A DNA stretch of 53,164 nucleotides from Nitrospinaceae bacterium (GTDB lineage: Bacteria; Nitrospinota; Nitrospinia; Nitrospinales; VA-1), in NCBI GenBank assembly GCA_029261695.1, contig JAJDAV010000030.1:1-53164 (forward strand), in the 5' to 3' direction. Of the stretch, positions 7,814 through 16,498 are shown piece by piece. The translations under genes were made by a program, and so were the position numbers. Under the pieces are notes generated by a model that worked only from the letters and a program-made list of their open reading frames with translations, had not been told where the DNA came from and did no database searches. The first letter of the stretch is position 1, and the number at the start of each line of letters is the position of its first letter.

Positions 7814-8039
7814 CATACAATTACGACCAGAAGTTAGAAAGCAACTGAAAGACCCTGATGGTTTTGCCTACGGGTTGGGGATCGTTTACACAGGGCTAAC
7901 CATCACCATGGCAGGGGTGGTGATGATGCTGATTCTATATTTCAGCAAACCCGAGCATGTACTTCATCCTACCTGGATATTGTTCATCGGCCTTGGCATG
8001 GTTGTCTGGGGAGAAGTTAAAAAAGCCCGCTGCAAATAA
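7806..8039 (+). CDS. Small two-helix membrane protein
   Basis: This 77-residue hypothetical protein has two predicted membrane spans, about residues 24-46 (LGIVYTGLTITMAGVVMMLI and on) and 56-70 (TWILFIGLGMVVWGE). Short charged ends flank them (RPEVRKQLKDPD at the N terminus and KKARCK at the C terminus). Its ATG overlaps the end of larE by 8 bases, so translation is probably coupled, but no functional link to LarE is known. A small hairpin, ATCGGG/CCCGAT at 8039-8055, follows its stop. No family was recognised. Confidence 0.75.
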   Translation: MFNIQLRPEVRKQLKDPDGFAYGLGIVYTGLTITMAGVVMMLILYFSKPEHVLHPTWILFIGLGMVVWGEVKKARCK

Positions 8040-8067
8040 TCGGGCAACACCCGATGGCTGTGACACT

Positions 8068-8106
8068 CTTCCTTAGCCTTCATGCCCTGCAGGGGTAAAA
8101 TAGGTC
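8068..8106 (+). repeat. 39-bp dispersed repeat, copy B
   Basis: This matches the reverse complement of bases 758-796 at 36 of 39 positions and carries the perfect palindrome CCCTGCAGGG at its centre. It lies between two converging genes, the small membrane protein and proC. Location between genes and the central dyad are shared with copy A. Confidence 0.7.
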
Positions 8107-8170
8107 TATACCCATAAAGCTAGCAGCAACCTAGAGTTTTTAACTATATAACAGTCATTCTGGCCTCGCC

Positions 8171-8995
8171 CTAGTCCGCCAACTCTTTCGAGCGAAGGGT
8201 GGCTTTTTCTACTGCGTTCATCAGGGTGGCACGCAGGCTGCCTTTTTCTAGGGCGTGCAGTCCCGCGATGGTGGTTCCCCCCGGTGAAGTCACGCGGTTT
8301 TTCAATTCTCCCGGTGATGTTCCCGTTTCTCTTACAAGCATTGCGGAACCCAGAACTGTTTGCACGGTAAGCTCAGTGGCGACATCCCTTGAGAGTCCCA
8401 TTTTCACCCCTGCATCGGAAAGAGCTTCAATGATCATAAATATATAAGCGGGACCGCTACCACTCAATCCGGTCACGGCATCGATCTGTGCTTCCGGGAC
8501 TTCTACCGTCCGGCCTACAGCCTGAAAAATTTCATGCGCAATTTTCAAATCGGGTTTACTCACGCCTTTACCAGGAGAAATAGCTGTGACCCCCTCTTGA
8601 ACTACAGCTGGTGTGTTGGGCATGGTTCTAACAACACTGAGCTTTTTCTTTTTACCTGAACTTAAAGCTTCCTCTATCTTGGAAACAGGAACCCCGGCAG
8701 CAACGGATATCACCAGTTTCTTAGCATCCATCTGATCAGCAATACCGATTAAAACTTCGTTGATGATTTGCGGTTTGACAGCGACAATAAGGACATCTGC
8801 CTTTTTCACCAGATCAAGATTGTCTTTCACTACCTTAATTTTATATTCGGAAGTTAAAAAGGTTTGTCGGCTCTTGCTCGGTTCTGAAACGAAGACATTG
8901 GACGCCTTGATCAATGAAGACGAAAGCATTCCTTTTATGATGGCTTCGGCCATATTGCCACCGCCGATGAATCCTATCTTTTTATTTTTCAACAC
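8171..8995 (-). CDS. proC: Pyrroline-5-carboxylate reductase
   Basis: ProC makes the last step of proline synthesis, reducing 1-pyrroline-5-carboxylate with NAD(P)H in the cytoplasm. The N-terminal Rossmann motif KIGFIGGGNMAEAII is followed by VAVKPQ, VRTMPNTPA and the C-terminal dimer and active-site region VTGLSGSGPAYIF, with NRVTSPGGTTIAGL near the end. I start it at the GTG whose upstream GGAGG is nine bases away. This gives 274 residues, the usual length; a longer reading frame from 9076 would run into yggS. It is the last gene of a P-II, yggS, proC run. The yggS-proC pairing is common in bacteria. Confidence 0.95.
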   Translation of the reverse strand: MLKNKKIGFIGGGNMAEAIIKGMLSSSLIKASNVFVSEPSKSRQTFLTSEYKIKVVKDNLDLVKKADVLIVAVKPQIINEVLIGIADQMDAKKLVISVAAGVPVSKIEEALSSGKKKKLSVVRTMPNTPAVVQEGVTAISPGKGVSKPDLKIAHEIFQAVGRTVEVPEAQIDAVTGLSGSGPAYIFMIIEALSDAGVKMGLSRDVATELTVQTVLGSAMLVRETGTSPGELKNRVTSPGGTTIAGLHALEKGSLRATLMNAVEKATLRSKELAD

Positions 8996-9038
8996 TAGAT
9001 TATTCCTCCAGTAGATTTTAATTTCTGATTTTTCTTGG

Positions 9039-9728
9039 CTACGCTGGTCTTTTACCAAATATTGCAGTGCCAACACGAACCAGAGTTGCGCCCTCTTCTA
9101 TTGCCACTTTATAGTCACTGGTCATTCCCATTGAAAGTTCATTAAGCTCCACGCCCTGCACTTTTAAAGCCTGACAAGTGTCCCGCAATTGCCTTAAACC
9201 TGAAAAATATTTGCGTGAGTTTTCCGGATCGGGATCTTGCGGAGGAATAGTCATTAATCCTCGTATCTTGACCCCTTGCAACTGTCCAAAAGTAGGAAGT
9301 TGTTCTTTCAATTCAGAAGGCTCCATACCAAACTTGACTTCTTCTCCTGAAATATTGACTTGCAATAAAATAGATTGGACTCTTCCCTGGCTTACAGAAT
9401 GCTCACTTATTTTTTTTGCAAGTGTCAGGCTATCCACAGAATGGATCAAGCTAAATTGGGAATCTAAATACTTGACCTTGTTTTTTTGCAGGTGACCAAT
9501 GAAATGCCAATCTGCGTCTTGTAGACGGACTTGGTCAATTTTAGAAATGGCCTCTTGGATTTTATTTTCACCAAAGCATTTTGCTCCGGCTTGATAAGCT
9601 TCAATTATTTTTTCAGAGGGAACCTGTTTGGAAACAACAATGAGACGGATGGAGTTTAGGTCTCTGCCGACATTTTTGGCTACTTCGGCAATTTGGTTTT
9701 TTACCGATGCAAGGCTATCAGCTATCAA
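9039..9728 (-). CDS. yggS: YggS-family PLP homeostasis protein
   Basis: This 229-residue protein is a single-domain alanine-racemase-fold protein that binds pyridoxal 5'-phosphate and helps keep PLP balance; no catalytic activity is established for the family. The PLP lysine is K34 in VVSKQ. Other signatures are CFGENKIQEA, WHFIGHLQKNK and the C-terminal SMGMTSDYKVAIEEGATLVRVGTAIFG. It appears to begin with TTG, 17 bases after the P-II gene ends, with no clear ribosome binding site, so coupling to the upstream gene is likely. It is followed by proC. Confidence 0.94.
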   Translation of the reverse strand: MIADSLASVKNQIAEVAKNVGRDLNSIRLIVVSKQVPSEKIIEAYQAGAKCFGENKIQEAISKIDQVRLQDADWHFIGHLQKNKVKYLDSQFSLIHSVDSLTLAKKISEHSVSQGRVQSILLQVNISGEEVKFGMEPSELKEQLPTFGQLQGVKIRGLMTIPPQDPDPENSRKYFSGLRQLRDTCQALKVQGVELNELSMGMTSDYKVAIEEGATLVRVGTAIFGKRPA

Positions 9729-9745
9729 TGAAATGGCCGATTCAG

Positions 9746-10084
9746 TCAGTAAAGAGCTTGTGTTCCTCGTTCACCGGTTCTTACCCGAATCGCATCTTCT
9801 ACCGGGAGAACGAAGATTTTTCCATCGCCCAAATTGCCGGTCTGTACGGTCTTGACCAACATATCAACCACCTCTTCAACGGCTTCATTTTCAAGAACAA
9901 TGGAGATTTCGACGGAAGGATGAAATTGAGGAACCTGGGAGCCAGTGTCTGATTTAATTTGCCCCATAGGCTTGCCAATGCCTTTGACATCGATGACAGA
10001 AAGACCTGGAACCCCTAGTTCAAAAAGTTTCTCTCGAACGGCTTCCAACTTTTCATATTTTATAAAACACTTAATCATTTTCAT
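9746..10084 (-). CDS. P-II-like signalling protein with atypical T-loop
   Basis: This 112-residue protein has the P-II (GlnB/GlnK) fold signature. It starts MKMIKCFIKYEKLEAVREKL, the B-loop region TGNLGDGKIFV is intact, and the end RVRTGERGTQAL matches the C signature. P-II trimers sense ATP/ADP and 2-oxoglutarate and regulate nitrogen metabolism. The T-loop (about residues 36-57) reads GKPMGQIKSDTGSQVPQFHP. It lacks the conserved tyrosine (Tyr51 in E. coli) that is uridylylated, and most usual T-loop residues. It may therefore be a P-II-like regulator with other targets. Neighbours are yggS and proC rather than amtB or glnA, which supports that reading. Confidence 0.85.
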   Translation of the reverse strand: MKMIKCFIKYEKLEAVREKLFELGVPGLSVIDVKGIGKPMGQIKSDTGSQVPQFHPSVEISIVLENEAVEEVVDMLVKTVQTGNLGDGKIFVLPVEDAIRVRTGERGTQALY

Positions 10085-10104
10085 GGCTTAAAACCAATTT
10101 AGAC

Positions 10105-10926
10105 CTAATCGTTAACTAACGCAAGAGCAGAACCCTCATTTTTTTCAGATTCGGTGCTTTCGTTTGCTGGCAACAATAGTTTATGCCAGTTATTTTTTTC
10201 CCATTTGCGAGCATCTCTAAAATTTTTATATTCTTTTTCTTTCTTCTTGAATTCAGGGTGGTGGCTTTGCCACGATCCATTTTTCTTGTAAGAAGGTGCA
10301 AACTGATGGCACATTTCGTGATATAGCGTCAGCTCCAAAACATAGACAGGAACAAAGTCTTGCTTTAATCTAGGATGAAGCCTGATGAGTTTTTTGTTCT
10401 CATCGTACGACCCGTAACGAAACCCGCTTTTATTTTGGGTTTTTACATCGCGCCCCCATTTGACGGTGGCATTTATTTTACCATTAAAATATTCTTTATT
10501 GAGTCTATTGAACATTGCCTCAATATCTCTCTTATCTTCTGGCAAACCATGATCTTCAGATTCCAATTCAAAATCATCTGATTCCTGGCCTTCTATATAA
10601 TCTTTGATCAAGGCTTTAACTGAATCAGCAACATCAATTTCTTTTTTCACCTTGCCCAAAACTTTTTGAGTAAGGTTCTCCAAAACTGCCGATTCTGGCT
10701 GCTCGAATTCACTAAAAAAGTTTTCGTTGAACACTTCAATTTTTACTATGGGTGCTTCTGAGCTTATTCGCAATTGCCCAACATATTCAATCCCGCTTTT
10801 TTTCAGGGTAAACATTCGGGTCAATCCAGACGACTCTTGATTGTCATTGCGGTTCTTGCCTATAGACAAAGTCCCCAAACTAAAGGTTTTTAAAAGGTTT
10901 TGAACAGGTTTCTGTGTTTGATTCAT
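10105..10926 (-). CDS. SprT-like zinc metallopeptidase domain protein
   Basis: This protein has 273 residues. The C-terminal part (about 133-265) carries a SprT-like domain: a preceding helix FNRLNKEYFNGKINATVKWG, then LTLYHEMCHQFAP with zinc ligands H203 and H207 and catalytic E204. The zinc-site context fits YgjP/SprT-like peptidases. Residues 1-130 are not recognised; they contain a strand-rich part followed by an acidic linker (ESDDFELESEDHG). No signal peptide is seen, so it is probably cytoplasmic. SprT-like proteins include DNA-protein crosslink proteases, but that role is not shown here. It lies 20 bases upstream of the P-II gene, so it may be the first gene of that operon. Confidence 0.8.
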   Translation of the reverse strand: MNQTQKPVQNLLKTFSLGTLSIGKNRNDNQESSGLTRMFTLKKSGIEYVGQLRISSEAPIVKIEVFNENFFSEFEQPESAVLENLTQKVLGKVKKEIDVADSVKALIKDYIEGQESDDFELESEDHGLPEDKRDIEAMFNRLNKEYFNGKINATVKWGRDVKTQNKSGFRYGSYDENKKLIRLHPRLKQDFVPVYVLELTLYHEMCHQFAPSYKKNGSWQSHHPEFKKKEKEYKNFRDARKWEKNNWHKLLLPANESTESEKNEGSALALVND

Positions 10927-11077
10927 CAGGGAGGCCGTGAGAAGAGTTAAGAAATTTCAAAGCAGCTATATTGAAAGAAATAGTACATCAGGAGAGCTTA
11001 AAAATCCATTAAAATTAACCGTTTAGGGAAGCCCTAAAACCTTTACAATGTTTTTAATATTCGATACTGTGGTATCT

Positions 11078-12403
11078 ATGAAACTACTAAATATACTGCT
11101 TATTTTGTTACTTTCGACTTCTTGCTCGACCGGAATCGAGTCAAGTCGAACAATGGATTCCTATGATCTAAAGGCAGACATTGATCTTTTCTTGTCTACC
11201 AACGATTCGGATATGGAAGTACAAATCCTAAACCGTTTGAAAGGCAAAAAAGTATCTCACGAAACGGTAAAAACTCTTTTAAGGCAACAGGTAAAACCCT
11301 CTACCGAAAAACGAGGCCTTCAAACTGGGCTAAGATTTAAAAGTAATGGTAAAGAATATCCTTACGCTCTATACCACCCAAAAACTTCCAACACTCCACT
11401 ACCCATGGTTATTGTATTACACGGCATGGGGGGAAGTGGTGATACCACTGTTTCCAAATGGGCGGAAAGACTGAAAAATGAGTTCATTGTTGTTTGCCCC
11501 TCCTATCCTATGGGAGCCTGGTGGTCGCGTCCAGCGGAAGACATGGTTTTGGCATTAACGGATCATGTACGATCTATATACAACGTGGATGACAATCGAG
11601 TTTTTCTTGCGGGCCTATCCAACGGTGCCATTGGTGTTTACACTATTGGAATGTTTTATCCAGACCGATTTGCCGGCCTCATCCCCATAGCTGGAAGCAT
11701 CACTCCACGTTTCATGAACTTCCTTATCAATTTAAGGAACACTCCCATCTATATGATTCAGGGAGCGCATGATCCCATCTTTCCTATCCAACTGAGCCGT
11801 CGTGTGAGCAAGATACTCTCTGACATGAGGTACCCTGTGGTTTATCGCGAACATGCTGAAAAAGGAACGGCGCATGGAGGGCATTTTCTCCCTGAAAATG
11901 AAATCCCCGATTTGGTCGAATGGATTAAAAAACAAAAACGCAGTTTGAACCCAAATATAGTGAGGATGACGCGAGAGAATAATCACCTGGGGACGATCCA
12001 CTGGGCACGCCTAAAGAAGGGGAAAAATCTCGCCTCGCTCGAGCTTCCCGGACCGGAAAGCCCTAAACCCAACAATCAAAATGGTAAGATTGCTACATTG
12101 TTTGCTGAACGAAAAGGCGAAAACCAGTTTGAAATAATGGGAGAAAACCTTGTTGAATATGATCTTTTTTTCAATACTGAAACGGTAGACTTCGAAAAAA
12201 TAGTTACGATCACAACTCAAAAAATACAGAATCAAAATAATAAACTGGTTGCAGGTGAAAAAAAAATAAGCTACCAGAATAAAATAAAGAAAGACCTCGC
12301 AGTTTTACTCTATGGGTTTAAAAGGTTTCGCGACCCCCACCGGCTCTACGATGCGAAGGTCAACATCCTTTTAGAAACCACCCTGGTGCAATCTCTGCTA
12401 TGA
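11078..12403 (+). CDS. Lipoprotein alpha/beta hydrolase (esterase/depolymerase-like)
   Basis: This protein has 441 residues from the chosen start. The N terminus MKLLNILLILLLSTSC is a lipoprotein-type signal with the modified Cys at 16, so the protein is probably anchored in a membrane. The hydrolase domain shows PMVIVLHGMGGSGD (oxyanion side), the nucleophile elbow GLSNGA, the Asp region IQGAHDPIFP and a late His in AHGGHF, consistent with a Ser-Asp-His triad. The C-terminal 130 residues are not recognised. A start ten codons upstream (11048) is possible but would bury the signal. The last codons overlap mutS2 by four bases (ATGA). The substrate is unknown. Confidence 0.82.
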   Translation: MKLLNILLILLLSTSCSTGIESSRTMDSYDLKADIDLFLSTNDSDMEVQILNRLKGKKVSHETVKTLLRQQVKPSTEKRGLQTGLRFKSNGKEYPYALYHPKTSNTPLPMVIVLHGMGGSGDTTVSKWAERLKNEFIVVCPSYPMGAWWSRPAEDMVLALTDHVRSIYNVDDNRVFLAGLSNGAIGVYTIGMFYPDRFAGLIPIAGSITPRFMNFLINLRNTPIYMIQGAHDPIFPIQLSRRVSKILSDMRYPVVYREHAEKGTAHGGHFLPENEIPDLVEWIKKQKRSLNPNIVRMTRENNHLGTIHWARLKKGKNLASLELPGPESPKPNNQNGKIATLFAERKGENQFEIMGENLVEYDLFFNTETVDFEKIVTITTQKIQNQNNKLVAGEKKISYQNKIKKDLAVLLYGFKRFRDPHRLYDAKVNILLETTLVQSLL

Positions 12404-14775
12404 GTTTGGTCCCCTCCCCCGAAACCAACCCATTATTAGTTAAGTCAATGAAGCTCCTGGGTTGGGAGCGAATTACAAAAGCTCTGGCAAACCACACCTG
12501 TTCGCCTTACACGCATAGTTTTTGTCTACATTTAAAACCTGAAACGGATTTTGAAACAGCCGAAAAGCGATTGGAAGAAACGGCTGAAATGATGGCTTTG
12601 CTGGATTCCCTCGAATCGTTTTCCATGGATCGGTTTGAGGACATTCGCCCTATTTTTAAAGATGTCGATGAACAACACCAGATCGACACCAAGCAATGCC
12701 TTGTCATTATGAAACTATTGCGACTTTGCAGAAATCTTTGCAAAGATGTAGAGAAAAAGGACGACTTTCCAAATATCCAACACTGGCTGTTACAACTTGA
12801 TCCGTTAAAAGATTTCCTAAATGACCTGATTCGATGTATCGATGACGAAGGTAATATAAAAGAGAATGCCACACCGGAGTTAAAACAGGCTCTCCGCGAA
12901 ACGGAAATCGCCCGCAACAAACTGGAAGAAAAAATCCGCAAACTTTTTTCCAGCACAACAATCAAAGAAGCGTTGCAGGATTCATACATCACCGAGCGAC
13001 AGGAACGAATGGTAATCCCCATCCGCGCTGAATATAAGTCGAAAGTTGACGGTATTGTCCATGACATTTCAGGAACAGGTCAGACGCTTTTCATCGAGCC
13101 TGCATCGGTTGTTCCACTAAACAACCAATTAAAAATCTCAAAATTGAAAGTGGCGCAGGAAAAAGCCCGCGTTTTGCAGTCACTTGCGTTGCAGACCAGT
13201 CAATACAGAGAACCTCTAGCAAAGAATATGGAAAGCCTGGCCATTCTCGATCTAATTTATGCCAAGGCCCGCCTTGCTAAAACCATGAATGCCGTAAAAT
13301 GCCCGATGAACCGGCAATCTAAAATGCAATTGAAGGAGGCGCGGAATCCTGAATTAACGTTGGACGGGGAAACCGTTATTCCCAACACCATCGAATGGGA
13401 AGAGTCGACAAAAGTAGTAATAATTTCAGGTCCGAATACGGGAGGCAAAACCGTAACTTTAAAAACTCTCGGTCTATTATCTTTAATGGCTCGATCTGGG
13501 CTTTTTCTGCCTGTGAAGAAAAGCTCACAAATTCCGTTTTTCCCAGAAATTTATTCAGACATTGGTGACGATCAAAATATTCAATTAAAACTGTCCACAT
13601 TTTCCGGTCATATGGAAAAAATTATTCGCATTATTGACAATGCGACCTCAGGCTCCCTGGTACTTCTGGATGAATTGGGCATAGCCACAGACCCTAACGA
13701 AGGAGCCGCGCTTGCTGAATCAATTCTTATAGAGTTAAAAAATAAAAATGTAATGACACTGGTCTCTACGCATTATTTTTCTTTAAAAATACTAGCTCAA
13801 ACCCAAGATGGGTTTTTAAACGCCTGTACTGAATTCGATCTTGATACGATCAGTCCCACTTATCGCCTAATTTTCGGGGCTCCCGGTCAAAGCGCCGCTC
13901 TCGACACCGCAGAGCGATTAGGATTGCAAAAAAATATCATTGCTCACGCGCGCAATCTATATCAAGCAAAAGACAAACGCGCTGAAAGTCTCCTCGAAGA
14001 CCTTACCCAGCAGCGATTGCAAATGCATCAGGATCAAGAAAAAATCAAAAGTCTAAAAGCAGAAGTTGAACAATTGAATCGGGAACAGAATCTGATCACA
14101 AAAAAACTTCGCGAAGAAGAAAAAGAATTCCAGAAAAATAAAAACAAAAAGCTACAGGCAGAAGTCCGAACGGGAAAAGCTGAAATCCAAAAAATGATCC
14201 AGGAAATCAAAGGGGAAAAAACTTTACCCAAAATAAGGAAAGTTGAAAAGAAAATTCAAGCGATGGGCAAAAGATCCTTGGATTCCGAATACGACCTTAA
14301 GGAATGGAATCTTACCGCAGACGAATTAAATTCTGGCGACACCATATTGCTTTTAAACCTGGGGGCAACGGCAACCCTTCTCGAACCTGCAAAGGGAAAG
14401 AAAAAGGTGCGAGTACGCATGGGGAACATCAACACCACCGTAGAGACATCTTCAATACGGGGCAACCCTCAACAAATTATCCCTCCCAAAAAAGACACCA
14501 AAAATTTCTCGATGAACATTGAAGCTGAATCTACAGGTGGTTCTTCGTGCGACCTGAGAGGAATGAATTCAGAAGAAGCTGAAACAAAAATGGAGGCCTT
14601 CATCAGCCATGCAATTGTAACCAAGGTCCCTCGCGTGATCATCATTCACGGACACGGAATGGGGACGATCAAATCTCTCGTCAGAAATTATTTGAAAAAA
14701 ACAGGGCTTTGCAAACAATTTTTCCCTGGAGGACGCGGAGAAGGTGGAACTGGCGTTACCGTTGTAGAGTTCTGA
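12400..14775 (+). CDS. mutS2: MutS2 family protein with C-terminal Smr domain
   Basis: This 791-residue protein has the core and clamp helices in its first half, then an ABC-type ATPase with Walker A GPNTGGKT at residue 344, Walker B LVLLDELG and STHY. A long Lys/Glu coiled coil (about 540-640) follows. The C-terminal Smr domain carries CDLRGMNSEEAE and HGHGMGTIKSLVR. MutS2 proteins suppress homologous recombination or act in ribosome rescue at collided ribosomes; they lack the mismatch-recognition domain of MutS. The length matches the family. Translation is probably coupled to the upstream lipoprotein gene through an ATGA overlap, though a functional link is not obvious. Confidence 0.95.
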   Translation: MSLVPSPETNPLLVKSMKLLGWERITKALANHTCSPYTHSFCLHLKPETDFETAEKRLEETAEMMALLDSLESFSMDRFEDIRPIFKDVDEQHQIDTKQCLVIMKLLRLCRNLCKDVEKKDDFPNIQHWLLQLDPLKDFLNDLIRCIDDEGNIKENATPELKQALRETEIARNKLEEKIRKLFSSTTIKEALQDSYITERQERMVIPIRAEYKSKVDGIVHDISGTGQTLFIEPASVVPLNNQLKISKLKVAQEKARVLQSLALQTSQYREPLAKNMESLAILDLIYAKARLAKTMNAVKCPMNRQSKMQLKEARNPELTLDGETVIPNTIEWEESTKVVIISGPNTGGKTVTLKTLGLLSLMARSGLFLPVKKSSQIPFFPEIYSDIGDDQNIQLKLSTFSGHMEKIIRIIDNATSGSLVLLDELGIATDPNEGAALAESILIELKNKNVMTLVSTHYFSLKILAQTQDGFLNACTEFDLDTISPTYRLIFGAPGQSAALDTAERLGLQKNIIAHARNLYQAKDKRAESLLEDLTQQRLQMHQDQEKIKSLKAEVEQLNREQNLITKKLREEEKEFQKNKNKKLQAEVRTGKAEIQKMIQEIKGEKTLPKIRKVEKKIQAMGKRSLDSEYDLKEWNLTADELNSGDTILLLNLGATATLLEPAKGKKKVRVRMGNINTTVETSSIRGNPQQIIPPKKDTKNFSMNIEAESTGGSSCDLRGMNSEEAETKMEAFISHAIVTKVPRVIIIHGHGMGTIKSLVRNYLKKTGLCKQFFPGGRGEGGTGVTVVEF

Positions 14776-14778
14776 TTC

Positions 14779-15369
14779 TTAAAAAATCAACTTCTCTACT
14801 CTTTTTCTCAGGTGCGGAACCATTTCTTTTTCAAACCAGGGATTTTTCTTAAGCCAGATATTATTTCGAGGCGACGGATGAGGTAACACAAAAAATTCGG
14901 GATGATATTCTTTCCAGTTTTTAACCGTTTCGGTGAGGGTGGCTTTCTTTCTAGTTTTCAAAAACCAGCCCTGTGCATATTGGCCAATTAAAAGCGTGAG
15001 TTGCCTTTGCGGTATCTTTTCAAGAATAGGTCCCATCCATTTTTCGGCGCATTCGGGGCGTGGCGGTAAATCGCCGGACTTCCCCTTACCGGGATAACAA
15101 AATGCCATAGGTACTATAGAAAAATATTTTGTATTATAAAACTGGTCTTTAGATACCTGCATCCATTCCCGCAATCTGTCACCACTGGCGTCGTTCCATG
15201 GAATGCCTGACTCATGCACCTTAGTTCCCGGAGCCTGACCCACGATTAATATTCTTGATCTGGCAGAAAATGAAAAAACTGGATTTGGAGCATATGGGAG
15301 GTCGGATTCACAAAGAGTACACGCTTTGATATTTTTTTTAAGCGCAGAAATTGTGCTAAATTCACTCAT
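14779..15369 (-). CDS. Uracil-DNA glycosylase family protein
   Basis: This 196-residue protein belongs to the UDG superfamily of base-excision repair and related enzymes. It shows the active-site motif 1 region ILIVGQAPGTKVHESGIPWN, a central LLIGQYAQGW strand and the motif 2 region HPSPRNN. An early CTLC pair is present, but the four-cysteine iron-sulfur pattern of family 4 is not clearly complete. It resembles the uncharacterised UDG-like family whose substrate is not established. It converges on mutS2 with three bases between the stops. It diverges from the peroxidase gene with only 29 bases between the start codons. Confidence 0.82.
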   Translation of the reverse strand: MSEFSTISALKKNIKACTLCESDLPYAPNPVFSFSARSRILIVGQAPGTKVHESGIPWNDASGDRLREWMQVSKDQFYNTKYFSIVPMAFCYPGKGKSGDLPPRPECAEKWMGPILEKIPQRQLTLLIGQYAQGWFLKTRKKATLTETVKNWKEYHPEFFVLPHPSPRNNIWLKKNPWFEKEMVPHLRKRVEKLIF

Positions 15370-15398
15370 GCTTATATTTTAATAAAAGGGGAAACAAA

Positions 15399-15980
15399 AT
15401 GGACATAAAAGTTTCATCCATTGGAATTTCATTTTTAGCAGTTTTTTTAACTATTGCGGGTATCGCTTGGGCTGGGGATATCCAGACCATTACATTACGA
15501 GGGAAGGTTTTAAATCTGATGGGAGAAAAATCGCAGGTGGGAAAAACACTCCCGACCGTCCGCCTCCCTGACCTGGGACTGAACATGATTGATTTACAAT
15601 CGTTCAAAGGCAAGGTGACGATTCTGAGCGTCGTTCCCTCCCTGGATACTCCCACCTGCGACAAGCAAACTCATATACTGAGTGAAGAAAATAAGGGTCT
15701 GGACAAAACTGCCAATCTAATAACAGTCAGCCGTGACCTACCTTTTGCACAAAAACGGTTCGCTAAAAATGCCAAAATAAGCAACATCACCTTTTTATCG
15801 GACTACCGGGATGCCGAATTTGGAAAAAAGACCGGGCTATTGATCGAAGAAAATCGCCTGCTTGCACGAGCTGTTTTCGTTCTGGACCAAAAGGGAATTA
15901 TTCGATATCTGGAGATTGTCTCTGAGTTAGCGAAACTTCCTGATATGGATAAAGCAATGGAGTTTGCCCGGTCGCTCTAA
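15399..15980 (+). CDS. Exported Tpx-like thiol peroxidase without resolving Cys
   Basis: This 193-residue protein is an atypical peroxiredoxin of the Tpx type, reducing H2O2 and organic peroxides. The peroxidatic site is PSLDTPTCDKQT with C87. Residues 1-25 form a Sec signal (hydrophobic core, AWA before Gly), so it would act in the periplasm, whereas E. coli Tpx is mostly cytoplasmic by sequence. The resolving cysteine expected in the RFC motif is absent: the protein reads DLPFAQKRFAKN (Ala122). It is therefore probably a one-Cys enzyme needing an external thiol. AAGGGG precedes the ATG at good spacing. Confidence 0.9.
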   Translation: MDIKVSSIGISFLAVFLTIAGIAWAGDIQTITLRGKVLNLMGEKSQVGKTLPTVRLPDLGLNMIDLQSFKGKVTILSVVPSLDTPTCDKQTHILSEENKGLDKTANLITVSRDLPFAQKRFAKNAKISNITFLSDYRDAEFGKKTGLLIEENRLLARAVFVLDQKGIIRYLEIVSELAKLPDMDKAMEFARSL

Positions 15981-16081
15981 TTCTTAAGACCCAATTTTTC
16001 GGCCTTATTATTTTATCGACAAGGAAAGATTTGAACTTTACGATTAAATCAAATTTTTTGAATTTTCGCCGGCAGGAAATG

Positions 16082-16453
16082 TCATTCAACAAAATAGGTG
16101 TCGTGGTCGGCAAAAACGGGCGGGCTATGAAAATTTAGCAGGTGAAGCGAGTCCTCTTCCGTGGTGAACTCATGGATTGTGCTGGGGGGAACTCGAAAAA
16201 AACACCCCATTTTAAGGGCATAGGAAGCATCTCCCAGTTTCGCCTGCCCCGAACCAGACAAAACATAATACAATTCCTCGCCTTTTTTATGAAAGCTGGC
16301 CTTTTTGACCTGGTGCGGTTCGAGTTTCACCAAATAGGCTGAAAAGTTGCTACATGCATCTCGATCCAGAAGTTGATGAATTTCAATTCCCTTAAGTTTA
16401 AATTTTGGTGAAGAGGAAGGTTCTACAAACACCACGTCGTTTTTAGAACTCAT
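16082..16453 (-). CDS. Small cupin-domain protein
   Basis: This 123-residue protein is a single cupin barrel. The first metal-site motif region reads HKKGEELYYVLSGSGQAKLGD and the second VPPSTIHEFTTEEDSLHLL, giving likely ligands His and Glu in motif 1 and His in motif 2. Cupins of this size include isomerases, dioxygenases and sensors, so no reaction can be named. The start is preceded by AAAGGTAAAGC. A separate 45-base gap lies between it and the protease gene upstream on the same strand, so they may be co-transcribed. Confidence 0.8.
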   Translation of the reverse strand: MSSKNDVVFVEPSSSPKFKLKGIEIHQLLDRDACSNFSAYLVKLEPHQVKKASFHKKGEELYYVLSGSGQAKLGDASYALKMGCFFRVPPSTIHEFTTEEDSLHLLNFHSPPVFADHDTYFVE

Positions 16454-16498
16454 GCTTTACCTTTTACTAAAAATTTTTATTGTTATCAGACAGGTCAG

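Noticed and set aside
9000-9076. A longer proC start overlapping yggS
   Set aside because: Family N termini begin at the KIGFIGGGNM strand, and GGAGG lies in place for the GTG at 8995.
12507-13067. A 186-codon minus-strand open frame inside mutS2
   Set aside because: It lies wholly inside a well-supported gene, has a Ser/Arg-rich composition expected of an antisense shadow and no recognisable domain.
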